Assembly (NCBI GenBank): GCA_031761405.1
Contig: JASEVX010000133.1
Location: 1-64,000, forward strand
DNA length: 64,000 bases
From: Serripes groenlandicus
Taxonomy: Eukaryota; Mollusca; Bivalvia; Cardiida; Cardiidae
Direction: 5' to 3'
A program made the translations under genes and the position numbers. How positions within the stretch are numbered: the first letter of the stretch is position 1; every line of letters starts with the position of its first letter. The notes under the pieces are model-generated. The model searched no databases. It had not been told where the DNA came from and saw nothing but the letters and a program-made list of their open reading frames with translations. Below, in pieces: positions 31,925-44,035 of the stretch.

Positions 31925-32565
31925 ATAACAGTATAACTATGTTCGTTTTATTTATTATTCAACATTCTTTCATCCATAGAACAGCAAGGGGTAATATTTT
32001 CGGGAGTGTCGAAACACTGAAACAAACTGAAGTATCATAAACTGTACTTTGTATGCATTCTTAAAGGTAAGACAAATATCTATGTTATATAAATCAACTG
32101 CCTTATCAGAAAATGTTCGTAAATCCTATAAGCCTTTACAGTGTCTTCTTTATTCGCTATAGTTTCAATTTCACTCATGTTTTTCTCTTCAACCACTTAG
32201 ATAATTCTACTAAATCACAATTAATTGCACGGTGGGTGGCCTTATGTAGATTAACGTGTCACTAAGATCGTTTACAGTGGTATGACGTACATATAAGGAA
32301 GGCCTTTTCATGTTAATCATCTGAAAAGCCCAACTAATAGTCTCTGTGAATATGTTAATAACGTGTTACTATACGCAAAACAGCCCTCATCTGGTAGTCA
32401 TGACTTTTGTTAAAATAACTTGGCCGATGAGAATCTGGTAACGGTTCACCCTGGGAACGCTTCTGTTAAATTATTTGAAAATATGACTTGTGTTTCACGT
32501 AGAAAATATTCTAAGTTGACAATGACAACCGGCATAATTCTACTTTTGATCTAAATCTTTAAACA
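31925..32565. other. Non-genic interval
   Basis: No recognisable gene, repeat head or inverted terminus. Confidence 0.4.
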
Positions 32566-32568
32566 TAA

Positions 32569-32758
32569 GCCGTTCCACGAGAAGACCAACATTATGGATT
32601 CTGAGTAATGTCTCGACCCAGATCAGCCTGAAACAGAAAAAACACATGAGGCGATAAGGTCTGTCTGGGTTAACCTCTGCGGCATGCTTAGACTGATCCG
32701 GGTCGATACTTTACGCACAGTCCACAATGTTGGTTTTCTCGTGGAACGGCTCATATTA
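32569..32758. mobile_element. Palindromic MITE (ATAAGCCGTTCC termini), copy b
   Basis: 'agccgttccacgagaagacc' at the left and 'tcgtggaacggctcat' at the right, with 'aacattatgga' and 'tccacaatgttggttttctc' inside. Same family as 29,208 but with a shorter centre. Confidence 0.85.
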
Positions 32759-32989
32759 TATTAGGGAAAGACTGAATATATTCCCACTTCACATTTTACT
32801 GTTGATATCACTATTCAACCAGACCAAAGTATCGTCATAAGCCTTGTCTAGTTTTAGGCAAATAAATAAATCTATCTATTGATTTATAGTTTATTTGTTT
32901 ATCGTATCAGATGAAAAGTCTTGCAAATGACACACGGAGGAGTGATAGCATTCGGGAAGGTAAGACAATATTTACTTTTTATTTATCAG

Positions 32990-33235
32990 TTAACGTTATA
33001 GTATACATTATGATGATATGCCTTTCAAGAGTATATGTTGAATAAATTTAGTTAAATTTGTGTCAATAGAATATATATTTTTTTTTTCTCTTTTCTCTGT
33101 GTTTATTTTTCTTTTCTTTTTGTTATCTTTTTGCATACTATTGTTTGTAACGCATGTAACTATGAATTGACCAGGAAGACTTGATATCAAGTCTAATAAT
33201 AAACGAATTGAATTGAATTGAATTATAGTTGGACA
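32990..33235 (+). repeat. Probable LINE 3' UTR with (GAATT)n tail
   Basis: 'gaagacttgatatcaagtct' + 'aataataaacgaattgaatt' and further GAATT units form a typical LINE 3' end. The preceding pyrimidine-rich stretch at 33,075-33,135 fits a UTR. Confidence 0.55.
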
Positions 33236-33912
33236 TCGCTGTATTTATTGAAGCAATTAATGAATATTGATAAAATAAGTATGTTACGAAAACGTTGTAG
33301 CTATGAATATGACCAATACAAATTACGAATCTGAAGTAATATTCAAGTCTGATAAAACTCAGGATAATGTATCATTGTAAATTCGTAACGGAATTTCAAA
33401 CAACTATGTGTTTGTTTTTACCACTAAATAAAGCAATATCAATTTGGTATATTATTTTCTAAAGTCATTTACACTTTTCCCGAGAACGTATAATCAATAT
33501 ATATGTATCACATTCCATTTATTTCATATGTACTTGTGTTCCTTATGCGTCCGTATGTTATATATGCCAACAGCATAAACTTGAATTTGAACCATTTATT
33601 CATAAAACAGTAATATGTTTAACTTTAACAAGAGATCGTTATATATAAGAGAAATATCTATCTTAATTTGAAAGCTATCTCTTGCGATTTGTGAGACATG
33701 ACCGGTTACGTTTTGTATGGCAATGTTTAATGGTGTCTCCATCTGAAAGTCGAGGTCAATATATCTCGTTCATACGTATAGTCAACCTTTTCGAAATTAA
33801 TGATATGTTAGATCTATTTTTGTTCACTCTTTTCTGAACTTCAACTATTGCCAGAGCATATTTAATCCACCAGAGAGCAGTGTAAATAAAAAAAGACTTT
33901 ACAGATGCTTAC

Positions 33913-34095
33913 TTAACTCTTTTATTGTAGAATTTTACAAAGACGACTATTCCATGTTGATAATTTGACCACTCCATTTTTGTCCAACAGGAAACATGGT
34001 AAAATTTAATGTTCAGGTGGCAAACAATGCAAATTTCAGGAGAGACCTTATTGCTTGCAAAAGCCTTTATTTGTTGTTTGCAATGAAAAGGTTAA
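33913..34095. mobile_element. TTAA MITE, family 2, copy d
   Basis: TTAACTCTTTTATTGTAGAA at the left and 'gcaatgaaaaggttaa' at the right, with TTAA on both sides. It is about 30 bp shorter than copy a because part of the central hairpin is deleted. Confidence 0.78.
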
Positions 34096-34589
34096 ACCTG
34101 GATTAATGTCCTAATTGGATTAAAATAGAAGCAATTATATGACGTATAGTCCTCACTTGTGTAGATTTTTAAAAGCCATTCGAGGATTGTCGAATCTGCT
34201 CCGATTTCCAATGATATATTTAGTCTTCTTTGTAGCGATATTATTAATTATCTTATACGCTAACAAATAAGAATGTTAAAGACTGCTTCGTTAGCGTTAA
34301 ATAATTTTCTTTTGAGAGTCAATCGACAATGAATAAAGATTTCGGCTATCGTCAGTAAAACTGAACACCGACATGAAACACATGGATCGGTCATCGGTAT
34401 TGGACTTAGTAGAGAATAACAAACGCCGTTCTGGAATGCCCTGTTTGTAATCGTCATTCGGCTACCGGCTAGTGTTTGAGGAAGGATGTCATTGATATAT
34501 TTCATACGACGTTTGATATCATATGGTGAGGGCAAAGCTCGGGTTACGAGTTGGGTTTATATATGTATGTATATGTATGCACCATATAG

Positions 34590-35620
34590 TCAAATACTGA
34601 TAAAATGCCGGATCAACGTTTGATTTGCTACATTAAATCATAATATCGAATGATGATGGCCCGACTCAGAGTTTGAACTATGAGGACGAATACCAATGGC
34701 GGATCTTGCCTTTGTCTTCTTTATCATATTTATTTCAAATCGATTGCGAAAATAGAGTTCAGCATATATTAATAGAGATCAATGCTGCATCCTAAAGATT
34801 TAATGCCGTTTGTGTGGAAAAACACCAAAGCATGAACCCACTCATCGAGCCTTCGAAACCGGGCATGTTGGTTTCAGCGTCCGACGATGAACCAGTGTAC
34901 CACTGTTTTCGTTTTATTCCTGTATATGCGTTTATGCGAACATTAAATTTGCTATAAAAAAAATCGAACAGTGATGACCGAGCTCGGCGTTCCATGTCAG
35001 CGTGGAATTTGAACTATAAATCGAAAATCGGAGACAACTACCCTCGGCGTTCTAAATTGATGTTAAAGTCACTAATCAAATTGCATGGCTTTGAACGACA
35101 AAGGAGTACCAGGTCGATTATCAATGAGCTTTATAAAAATGGTTATCAATGGCAGTACCCTGCAATCTAGGCGGAAGTTCGATTTGCATTATACAATCAA
35201 ATACCGATGATTTTGGGCGTACATATTTGACGTTTAATTTTCATATCATATTAGAATCGAACTCGGTGTTTGATATATGATACATGTATATAAAATCTTA
35301 AAGTTTATATGGAAGCGTTTGATTGTTTATGTATGTAACAACGAATTTCGATTCGTCTGCTAGGCGTTCGAGGCCGGCGCACAAAATATGATATATACAG
35401 TCGAATTGCGATCACCGAGACCGGCCTTTGATTTTTACAATAACGAGTACGACATAAGGTTGAGATCGTTGATGTTTTCAGTGTTTAATGTGATATATAT
35501 TTAAATGCGATGGCCGAGCTTGGAGTTTCAGGTACTCGTTCGGATTGCACTATACAATGGAATGCTTCCAATCCCGGAGTGTCAGGTCCATTTGACCATC
35601 ATATATAACTGAAAACATAT
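34590..35620. repeat. Faint degenerate repeats
   Basis: Phrases like 'gaccgagctcggcgttccat', 'gaactcggtgtttgatat' and 'gatggccgagcttggagttt' recur irregularly, as in an old tandem array. No gene is seen. Confidence 0.3.
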
Positions 35621-35671
35621 TGTCAAAAGTTTCTTAAAACTTTCTGCGAAAGTGACAACAATGCGGAACAA

Positions 35672-35760
35672 TATCAAACTATATGCAGGTGATCTGGGCC
35701 TACACTAATGTCAAATAATGAGATAAATTATCTTGGAGTGCGACTCAATTCGTCTTATCA
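35672..35760 (+). pseudogene. Possible relic of a LINE reverse transcriptase
   Basis: A plus-frame reads IKLYAGDLGLH, then shortly after NYLGVRLNSSYHLQ. This resembles the RT catalytic box (normally YADDL) and the following YLGV box, but they are much closer than normal and the first Asp is Gly. Very tentative. Confidence 0.25.
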
Positions 35761-35769
35761 TCTTCAGTT

Positions 35770-36810
35770 CCTTTTCTCCAGAAACCGATGGAATGTGGGA
35801 AAGTGTTGATATGTTTGGAACTACCTGCCCAGTGACAGACCAAACGATGCCACTGTTAGCATCAATCTACCAACGATAATGTATTTGATAAATAACCTAG
35901 TCTACATAAACTAAAACAAAGACGTTTTGTCCTGCAACTTAGCATCTTGAACACAATTAGTACCGAAGGTAAGTGTATCAGTATATGCATAATCAAACTG
36001 ATTAATAATTCCATAGCACAGTTTGTTATCCTAATAGGTTTTTAGTGAATATAACAATATGATTGATGTACTTAGATATCAGTATCGACTCAAACACTTA
36101 CATTTCAGTGTTTATGTATCATACTGCAATCGGCTATTACACATTGGTATCATTGGACTCCTAACACACAGACTTACAAATCATTTACGAAACTAGATGG
36201 TGAAAGGCGAATACTCAGATACGAATTTTTAGGTGTCAATTTTATATTTTGCCATCGCGTTATTCACGTTTAAACCTAACCATTTGTAGGTTCGGATGCA
36301 AAGAAATGAATAGCATCACTAACAAGGACGCCTTTCCCTCTCGAATAACATATGTTCTTTGTCCATCACGACACCTGTCCAAAGTGTAAGTATGAAGAAC
36401 GATGTCAATAAAAAAGAAGCTTTCCTAAACATATATTTCCATTCTTGATCTTTCCGCTGATGAAATTTATAACATAGACAAGAAAGCTAATTGGAATTAA
36501 AGTTCATAAAACAGACGATATAAGCATATTCATGGGTCATGATGAAACATTGTATGATGCTAGATTAGTTAGAGTCAGGTTAAAGCAAGTCTCTTTATTC
36601 ATATAAACAATGTTCTTTTATAATGGCACCGCAGAGATTTTGAAATTAATGCTATATTCGATCATATTGTATGCATATGTTATTGTTTTGTTTTTCCATA
36701 ACAGTTACCATGGCCTCTTCATTATAGTTTAACGACCAGATGGTAACTATGAAAAATAAATAACCAGTCACATCAGCGTACGCGTTGTTTGCGAATGGTA
36801 ATATTGTTAC
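35770..36810. other. Non-genic interval
   Basis: AT-rich. No supported ORF, repeat head or terminal repeat. A 106-residue minus ORF at 36,652-36,972 overlaps a SINE and is not credible. Confidence 0.4.
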
Positions 36811-36814
36811 TGAT

Positions 36815-37058
36815 CTTGCCTTGTTGGTGTAAAGGAAGTGCGACCGTATCGAGTGCGGTTCCGATCCAGTGTTATACCAAATACCATCAAACTGGTTATA
36901 ATGGAATTCCTTTCTTGGCGCCCATGATTGTACGGTTACTAATCCGACAGACTCGCTTATGTCAGGATACAAATAAGAGGAGTAATAGTAACTTATAGCC
37001 CATTATTTAACTGAGAAATTGTTGAAAACGGTGTAAACACCATTAAAAAGACTAATAT
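36815..37058 (+). repeat. SINE, head family B, diverged
   Basis: 'cgtatcgagtgcggttccga', 'gttataccaaataccatc', 'ttggcgcccatgattgtacg' and the tail 'ttaactgagaaattgttgaa' + 'aacggtgtaaac'. Confidence 0.72.
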
Positions 37059-37064
37059 TGCAGC

Positions 37065-39220
37065 ATCACTTTCTACCTTTATATTTTCCAGGAAAACAAC
37101 TGTAATTTTCGACCTTGCTACGTCGAGAAAATGTCAGCTTTCGCATGTGGACGACTACTAGAAACGAAACATATTTGATGAATTAACCAATGAACACGAC
37201 ACCATGTTGCACACAATTATATTATTGGACACGGCCACTTTCTGATAATACGGTTTCAAGACAGTCTAACATTGTACTTGGCCAGCAAAAGGAGTTCACA
37301 CAGGATTATTATTTTTTAACTGTCGTAAGATCACACAACAAGTCAACTCTTTTATATGTTCTTATCGTATATGTTAATCATTTCTGGGCATAGTTTTATT
37401 CTAAGATAACCAGAAATAAACAAGAGCATATAAAAGAAGAAATCAAACAAAACCGAACGTTTAATAAAATGTGTTGATTGCGATTGTTTGATTATAATTA
37501 CAAGTTGTATTTAAAAGTAATTTTATTATCTATTTTACCTCGCTGCATGTCAAGAAGATATTCATTTTTTTTCTAAAAACTAGTCAATTGTGGGAAGAAA
37601 CCTTAATTTTCTAAATTAAAATCCCCTGAGTTCATTATATACACACCAGTAGCTCTGTTTTAGTTACGCAGTTGCTTTCAAAAGGTACTCGGGACATGGT
37701 TAACTATTGAAAGCGTATCCGTCTATCACAGAAACTTATACCATTAAATTATGAAGTCGTAAGAAGTGCACATGTTCCTTGGTATTTCATAAAATAACAT
37801 TTGTTAACATACACATTATTATAAACCGTTTTTAACAATCAGCAGAAGGTTAACGATAGCAATGTGTATCCCTTACTTACTATTTCTATCAATAGAAATA
37901 AGTTCCTTAACGATAATACCTTTAAAGACAATTTAAATTATGAGTTCATATCTTATTCTCTTCTAGCACTTCAGAGCAAATTAAGAACATTTCATGCATC
38001 CTTATGGTACGTCTTTGGCTCCATACGGATATTTTAAACGCGGATTGATGCTGTTATTATTTCTGGTCTTGTTGGGGCCACATGGAACCACTTAAGCCAT
38101 AACCACTGACAGTCTGTTACATGTATTCTATTGACAAGGGTTCCAACTACAAAACCTGCATTACTCTGGCTTATTTACGATTACCATTAGCTTCCGTAAA
38201 TGGTTCAAATTGCAAATGGTATGTAGATAGTAAAGTATTTTGTCAATTATCATTAATAGTATTTTTGTTATTGTTCTACACTTGGTATATCATACCCAAT
38301 TTGTTTTTACACTGTAAAATATACTTTACTACGAATACATGATCATCAAATATGAATTATCAATACAATATGCATGTTCTTACAACTATTGAATTGAAAC
38401 TCTTGTCAAGAAGAAAACAACAAACTATAATTGGATTTGGACCCGATTAAATATAGCTTTGAAATTAATTTTAGTGAAAACCTTATAACATAATTATGAT
38501 CAGATCCTCCCTGCAATGAAATATTTTTCGAAATGTTAAACTGATTGATAGCTGATTAATGTATTAAAATCTTAATTACATTTAGGATTTGATATGTTTG
38601 CACATATCTATGTAATTGTTAAAAAGAGTGCTTGTTCCGCTAAACATTTAGTTAGTAATAGGTGAATGGAAGTATGCTAGCGGTGTGTTCAATATTATGT
38701 TTTTTTACACAATGTTTTAAATATGTTTCAACTTAAATCTTCCTGGTTTACCAACTGTTTCATGTTAGCTGGGCAGTATATTCTCAATTTTGTGTACAAA
38801 ATACTACATCTTTACATTTCCGTGTATATGACGAAACAATGTTGCATAGAAACGTCGACCTCTCTTATTTATAGTATTTGTATATGTATATGTATATGTT
38901 AAGTATATGTGTCGAACAGGCCAACATGCCTGCAAAGAGCTGCGACATATGAGTGGCATAACCTGAAATAATCTTAGATACAATCAATATTTGTGTTTCG
39001 GTTCATTCCAAAAACCTTCCTAAGACAGACTCATCATCGTTGTCGCTAATAAGCTCGTTATATAATAAGTGGCCGTTCAAAAGATTGTTGATTATCTATA
39101 TATGGGTGCATGTATTTCTTATTACTTATGATGATGGTGGTGGTGGTAATGCTATGTTGTTTTCGGTAGTGATGCTGTTGTTGGCGGCGTGATTTTCTTG
39201 TCAGTAGTAATACAGATGTG
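37065..39220. other. Non-genic interval
   Basis: AT-rich with short (tatatg)n runs near 38,880. No convincing coding sequence or repeat family is recognised. Confidence 0.4.
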
Positions 39221-39224
39221 ATGC

Positions 39225-40000
39225 TATTGTTGGTGGGAAAGACAATGTTGACGGTCATGCAAAGGGTTGTCGGTTGAAATGATGTTGTCTGTAGGCATGA
39301 TGTTGTGACGTTGTCGGTAGGTATTATGATGTGATCTTGTTATCGATATGAATGATACCAATATGTTGTTGTCAGCGGGTATTATCATGCAATATCGTTG
39401 TCGGTAGGTATCATGATGCGATGACGTTGAGGGTAGGTATGACAATGCAATTGTGTTCTCGGTAGGTATGATAATGCGATCGTGTTCTCTGTAGGTATGA
39501 TAATGCGACTGTGTTGTCGTTAAGCATTATGTTTCGATGTTTTATTTTGTAATGATTATGATGTTACCTCGTGTCGGTAGGTATCATTATGCGATGATGT
39601 GATCGGCATATACGATAATGCGACATTGTTGTCGGTAGGTATGCTGATGCGATGGTGTTATCGGTAGGTATGGTCATGCTATGGTGTTATCGGTAGGTAT
39701 GGTAATGCGATGATGTTTTCATTAGGTATCATAATACGATGGTGTAATCGGTATGTATGATAATGCGACATTGTTGTCCGCAGGTATGGTAATGTGATTG
39801 TGTTGTTGGTAGGTATTATGATGCGATGGTGTTATCGGTAGGTATGTTAATGTTATGGTGTTGTCGGTATGTATGGTAATGCGACAATGTTGTTTGGTAG
39901 TGTGATTGTGTTGTCGGTAGGAATTATGATGCGATTGCGTTGTCGGTAGGAACATTGATTTTAATGTTGACAGGAATAATGATGCAATGTTGTTGTCGGA
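39225..40000 (+). repeat. ~29-bp satellite, about 25 diverged units
   Basis: Units of the type 'ggtaggtatgataatgcgat' + 'ggtgttgtc' recur at 29-base steps (for example 39,432, 39,461, 39,490). The minus-strand ITPSHHNTYRQHNHT-type ORFs come from the repeat. Confidence 0.9.
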
Positions 40001-40079
40001 AGTGCTAGAGTGTCTTTTTGTTGAAGTAAGTGATAATAGTAGCCATTAATATTATATTGTTAATTTCGGTAAGAATGCT

Positions 40080-40300
40080 GATGCGATGTTGTTGTCTGTA
40101 GGTATAAACATTATGTTGTTGTTATCAAGAAGAGGTAGAATAGCAAAATTAACATATGTGCCCAGAATAGTCCGTTCGTGTTCTTCATCAACTCTTCCTC
40201 TTTTCCTGCCCGCTGAATGATACATCGGAGCTGCTGTCTCTATTTGAAAATCCAACAGGGGCCAATATTTTGCCGCCATCTTCCTCACCATTTTCTAATA
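40080..40300 (-). repeat. Diverged partial unit of the 0.7-kb array
   Basis: 'tttcctgcccgctgaatgat', 'acatcggagctgctgtctct' and 'cgccatcttcctcaccattt' align with 'tttcctagtccgctatatga...cagagctgatgtatcc...cgccattttcctcaccgtt' in the downstream units. On the minus strand this copy is open (79 codons, containing AGRKRGRVDEEHERTILGTY), unlike the other units here. Confidence 0.55.
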
Positions 40301-41102
40301 TATATATAGAAACCTAGTGTTGTCTTGTTATGAGTAAGCCATGGTTAGAAATTGTCTAGTTTCTGGAATGAGAATGACGCGGCACACTTATAGGGCGAGA
40401 TGTTTCATGCATTATCCAGTGATTACGTTGGTTGTCTTAGCGTTCATCTTGTTAATTTTGTGCCAGAAATGAGAATGGACTGGGCATTCTCACGGGACAT
40501 AGGGGTATTATTCATAATAACCTATGTTGATCTCTTTTTATATTTCATTCTTGAATGCGATTTGTCCGGGCCTTTTACGACAAACATTGTTGTTATCAAA
40601 GGCAATTCGCTTGTTGTTTTTTTATATTTGTGTACGTGTTGTGAATGGTCCGAATACGCCTAAGGTACGACATTACGTATGTACTATCCAGGGAAAATGT
40701 TTGTTGTCTTGTTTTGCAAGTGTTGTGAGGATAGATACAATAATAGATGATCTAGAGTTAAGTGTTCTAGCAAAGTGTTTTAACGTTCATTTATGGACAT
40801 CGAAGAGCAAGGTTCTAGCTATCATCATAATCAACAAACCATGAACCAAACAGGACAATTATTATAGCACCGAACGATGGACCAAGACAATAATGATGAT
40901 AGCGGCCAACATCATCACCAGCATTCATCCTATCCAGATGATGTCATAATATAATAATTGAAACCTTTACCCAGAATGGAATATTTGCATATTCCACCAA
41001 CCCTTCCTACTTCTCCTTTACTAGTCCGCTATATGATACCTCAGAGCTGTTGTATCCATTGCGAAACCGACAGGAACCGGTTTGTGTCGCCATTTTCCTC
41101 AC

Positions 41103-41172
41103 CGTTTATAATCTTGGATTTGGAAACATTCAGTTTTCGGGCTTCTTCGTCGACTGTTTCGTTAAATTGTGA
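41103..41172 (-). pseudogene. Exon-like segment, unit 1, truncated
   Basis: The donor side is retained (c-strand of cctcac), followed by ETVDEEARKLN-like codons. The acceptor half is deleted: 'gtgacctc' joins directly to 'gatgtcggattaa'. Confidence 0.45.
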
Positions 41173-41746
41173 CCTCGATGTCGGATTAATTTGCTCTTAA
41201 TTCCTTATTTTAATATAGCTCAATAAAAAAGATGAAAATGATAATAATTCAAATATAGTTATAGAAAAAATAACAATAACAATAAAAAGCTAATCAAGTA
41301 CGCTTAAGGTACGACATTACTTGTGTAGTTTCCAGGGAATAAGTTAGTTGTCTTGTTATGTAAGTGGTGTGAAGATTGACACATTAATAGATTATCTAGA
41401 GCTAAGTGTTGTAGCAAAGTGTTTGAACGTTCATTTATGGACATCGAGGTGCAAGGTTCTAACCATCATTATAATCAAGAACTATTGAACCAAACAGAAC
41501 TATTATTATAGCACCAAACGATGGACCAAGACAATAATGATGATAGCGGCCAACATCATCACCAGCATCCATCCTATCCAGATGATGTGATAATTAAATA
41601 ATTCAGACCTTTACCCAGAATGTAATGTTTGCATATTCCACCAACTCTTACTACTTCTCCTTTCCTAGTCCACTATATGATACTCCATAGCTGATGTATC
41701 TATTGAGAAACCGACAGGAACCGGTTTTTGTCGCCATTTTCCTCAC

Positions 41747-41893
41747 CGTTCATAAACTTGGATATTGAAACGTTCAGATTTCGGGCTTCTTCGTCGACTG
41801 TTTCGTTAAATTGTGACTTCAAACTCGATTTTTTCCTCTAGTAGATTCATATTTTCGTTATCTGCTATATTTGTCTGTTTTGTGTCACCCACT
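41747..41893 (-). pseudogene. Exon-like segment, unit 2, frameshifted
   Basis: 147 bases between a good acceptor (tttttacag|AGTGGG, minus strand) and donor (AACG|gtgagg). One extra base in the run after 'gaggaaaaaa' shifts the frame into a TAA, so it is broken. Confidence 0.5.
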
Positions 41894-42414
41894 CTGTAAA
41901 AACTAAATGAGTGGTTGATGTGGGATTAATTTGCCCTAAATGCCCTTCATTCATAATTTTAATCTAGCTAAATAAATAAAAAAGAAAATAATAATATTTG
42001 AAATATAGTAATAGAAATAATAAAAATAATAATGAAAAATTAATCAAGTACGCTTAAGGTACGACATTACTTATGTAGTGTCCAGGGAATAAGTTTGTTG
42101 TCTTGTTATGTAAGTGTTGTGTAGATTGATATATGAATAGATGAGCTAGAGCTAAGTGCTGTAGAAAATTGTTTGAACGTCTATTTATGGACATCGAGGT
42201 GCAATGTTCTAACCATCATCAGAATCAACAAACCTTGGACCAAACAGGACTATGATTACAGCACCGAACAATGGACCAAGACAATAATGATTATAGCGTC
42301 CAATATCATCACCAGCATCCATCCTATCCAGATGATGTAATAATAGAATAATTCAAACTTTTACCCAGAACGGACCGTTTGCGTATTCCAACAACTATTC
42401 CTACTTTTCCTCAC

Positions 42415-42563
42415 CGTTCATAAACTTTGATTTTGAACCGTTCAGTTTTCGGGCTTCTTCGTCTACTGTTTCGTTAAATTGTGACCTCAAACTCGTCTTT
42501 TCGTCTAGCAGATTCGGGTTATTTTCGTTATCTGCTATATTTGTCTGTTTCTTGTCACCCACT
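42415..42563 (-). CDS. Candidate duplicated exon, unit 3, open frame
   Basis: 149 bases on the minus strand. It enters after 'tttttatag' and leaves at ATGAACG|gtgagg. With one leading and one trailing base it gives 49 codons: VGDKKQTNIADNENNPNLLD, EKTSLRSQFNETVDEEARKL, NGSKSKFMN. It matches the 43,157 copy with one extra codon and no stops. The protein is charged and helix-prone, and I recognise no family. Whether it is transcribed is unknown. Confidence 0.4.
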
Positions 42564-43156
42564 CTATAAAAACTAACTGTGTGGTCGATGTCGGATTAAT
42601 TTGCCATTAATTCCTTATTTTAATATAGCTAAATAAAAAAGATGAATATGATATTTATTGAAATGTAGTTATAGAAATAATAAAAATAATATTAAAAATG
42701 TAATCAAGTACGCTTAAGGTCCGACATAACTTATGGAGTATCCAGGGAATAAGTTTGTTATCTTGTTATGTTAGTGTTGTGTAGATTCATACATTAATAG
42801 ATGATCTTGAGCTAAGTGTTGTAGCAAAGTGTTTGAACGTTCATATATGGACATTGAGGGGCAAGGTTCTAACCATCATCAGAATCAATACACCTTGAAC
42901 CAAACAGGACTATTAGTATAGCACCGAACGATGGACCAAGACAATAATGATGATAGCGGCCAACATCATTACCAGCATCCATCCTATCCAGATGATGTAA
43001 TAATAAAATAATTCAAACCTTTACCCAGAACGGATCGTTTGCGTATTCCAACAACTATTCCTACTTCTCATTTCCTAGTCCGCTATATGATACCTCAGAG
43101 CTGATGTATCCATTGAGAAACCGACAGTAACCGGTTTTTGTCACCATTTTCCTCAC

Positions 43157-43302
43157 CTTTCATAAACTTGGACTTTGAAACGTTCAGATTTCGGGCTTCT
43201 TCGTCGACTGTCTCGTTAAAATGTGACCTCAAACTCGTCTTTTCGTCAAGTAGATTCGTATTTTCGTTATCTGCTATATTTGTCTGTTTCGTGTCATCCA
43301 CT
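43157..43302 (-). CDS. Candidate duplicated exon, unit 4, open frame
   Basis: 146 bases on the minus strand between acceptor tgttttacag and donor AAAG|gtgagg. It gives 48 codons: VDDTKQTNIADNENTNLLDE, KTSLRSHFNETVDEEARNLN, VSKSKFMK. The intron phases (2 in, 1 out) are the same as in the 42,415 copy, so the two could not be spliced together in frame. The function is not recognised. It may be an exon of a gene lying outside the window or a decaying duplicate. Confidence 0.42.
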
Positions 43303-43897
43303 CTGTAAAACATAAATGTGTGGTTGATGTCGGATTAATTTGCCCTTAATTCCTTATTTTAATATAGCTAAACAAAAAAGAAGAAAATGATAATTATTGA
43401 AATGTAGTTATAGAAATAATAACAATAATAATAAAAAGTTAATCAAGTACACTTAAGGTACGACATTCCTTATGTAGTATCCAGGGAATAAGTTTGTTAT
43501 TTTGTTATGTAAGTGTTGTGAAGATTGATACATTAATATATTATCTAGAGCTAAGTGTTGTAGCAAAGTGTTTGAACGTTCATTTATGGACATCGAGGTG
43601 CAAGGTTCTAACCATCGTCAAAATCAACAAACCTTGAACCAAACAGGACTATTAATATAAATCACTGAACGATGGACCAAGACAATAATGATGGTAGCGG
43701 GCAACATCATCACCAGCATCCATCCTATCCACATGATGTCATAATAGAATAATTTAAACCTTTACACAGAACGGACCGTTTGCGTATTCCATCAACTTTT
43801 CCTACTCCTCCTTTCCTAGTCCGCTATATGATACCTCAGAGCTAATGTATCCATTAACAAACCGACAGGACCCGGGTTTTGTCTCCATTTTCTTCAC

Positions 43898-44033
43898 CGT
43901 TCATAAACGTTCAGTTTTCGGGCTTCTTAGTTGACTGTTTCGTTCAATTGTGATTTCAAACTCGTCTTTTCGTCTAGTAGATTCGTATTCTAGTTATCTG
44001 CTATATTTGTCTGTTTTGTGTCACCCACTTCAA
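43898..44033 (-). pseudogene. Exon-like segment, unit 5, broken
   Basis: The same sequence with two in-frame stops (after ADN and after ETVN), a deletion near the donor and loss of the acceptor at the 44,036 junction. Confidence 0.5.
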
Positions 44034-44035
44034 TT

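Noticed and set aside
34590..35620. Possible CRISPR-like or regular array
   Set aside because: The recurring 'gagctcgg' phrases are irregular in spacing and sequence, and the window is eukaryotic.
39058..39955. Minus ORFs with ITPSHHNTYRQHNHT repeats
   Set aside because: They follow the 29-bp satellite. The frame rotates with each unit, so no protein repeat is maintained.
40875..43750. Conserved 25-codon plus frame MDQDNNDDSGQHHHQHPSYPDD in every array unit
   Set aside because: It is short, and its conservation is the same as that of the surrounding non-coding repeat. The opposite strand is equally open (a hydrophobic stretch), so the conservation does not single out either frame.
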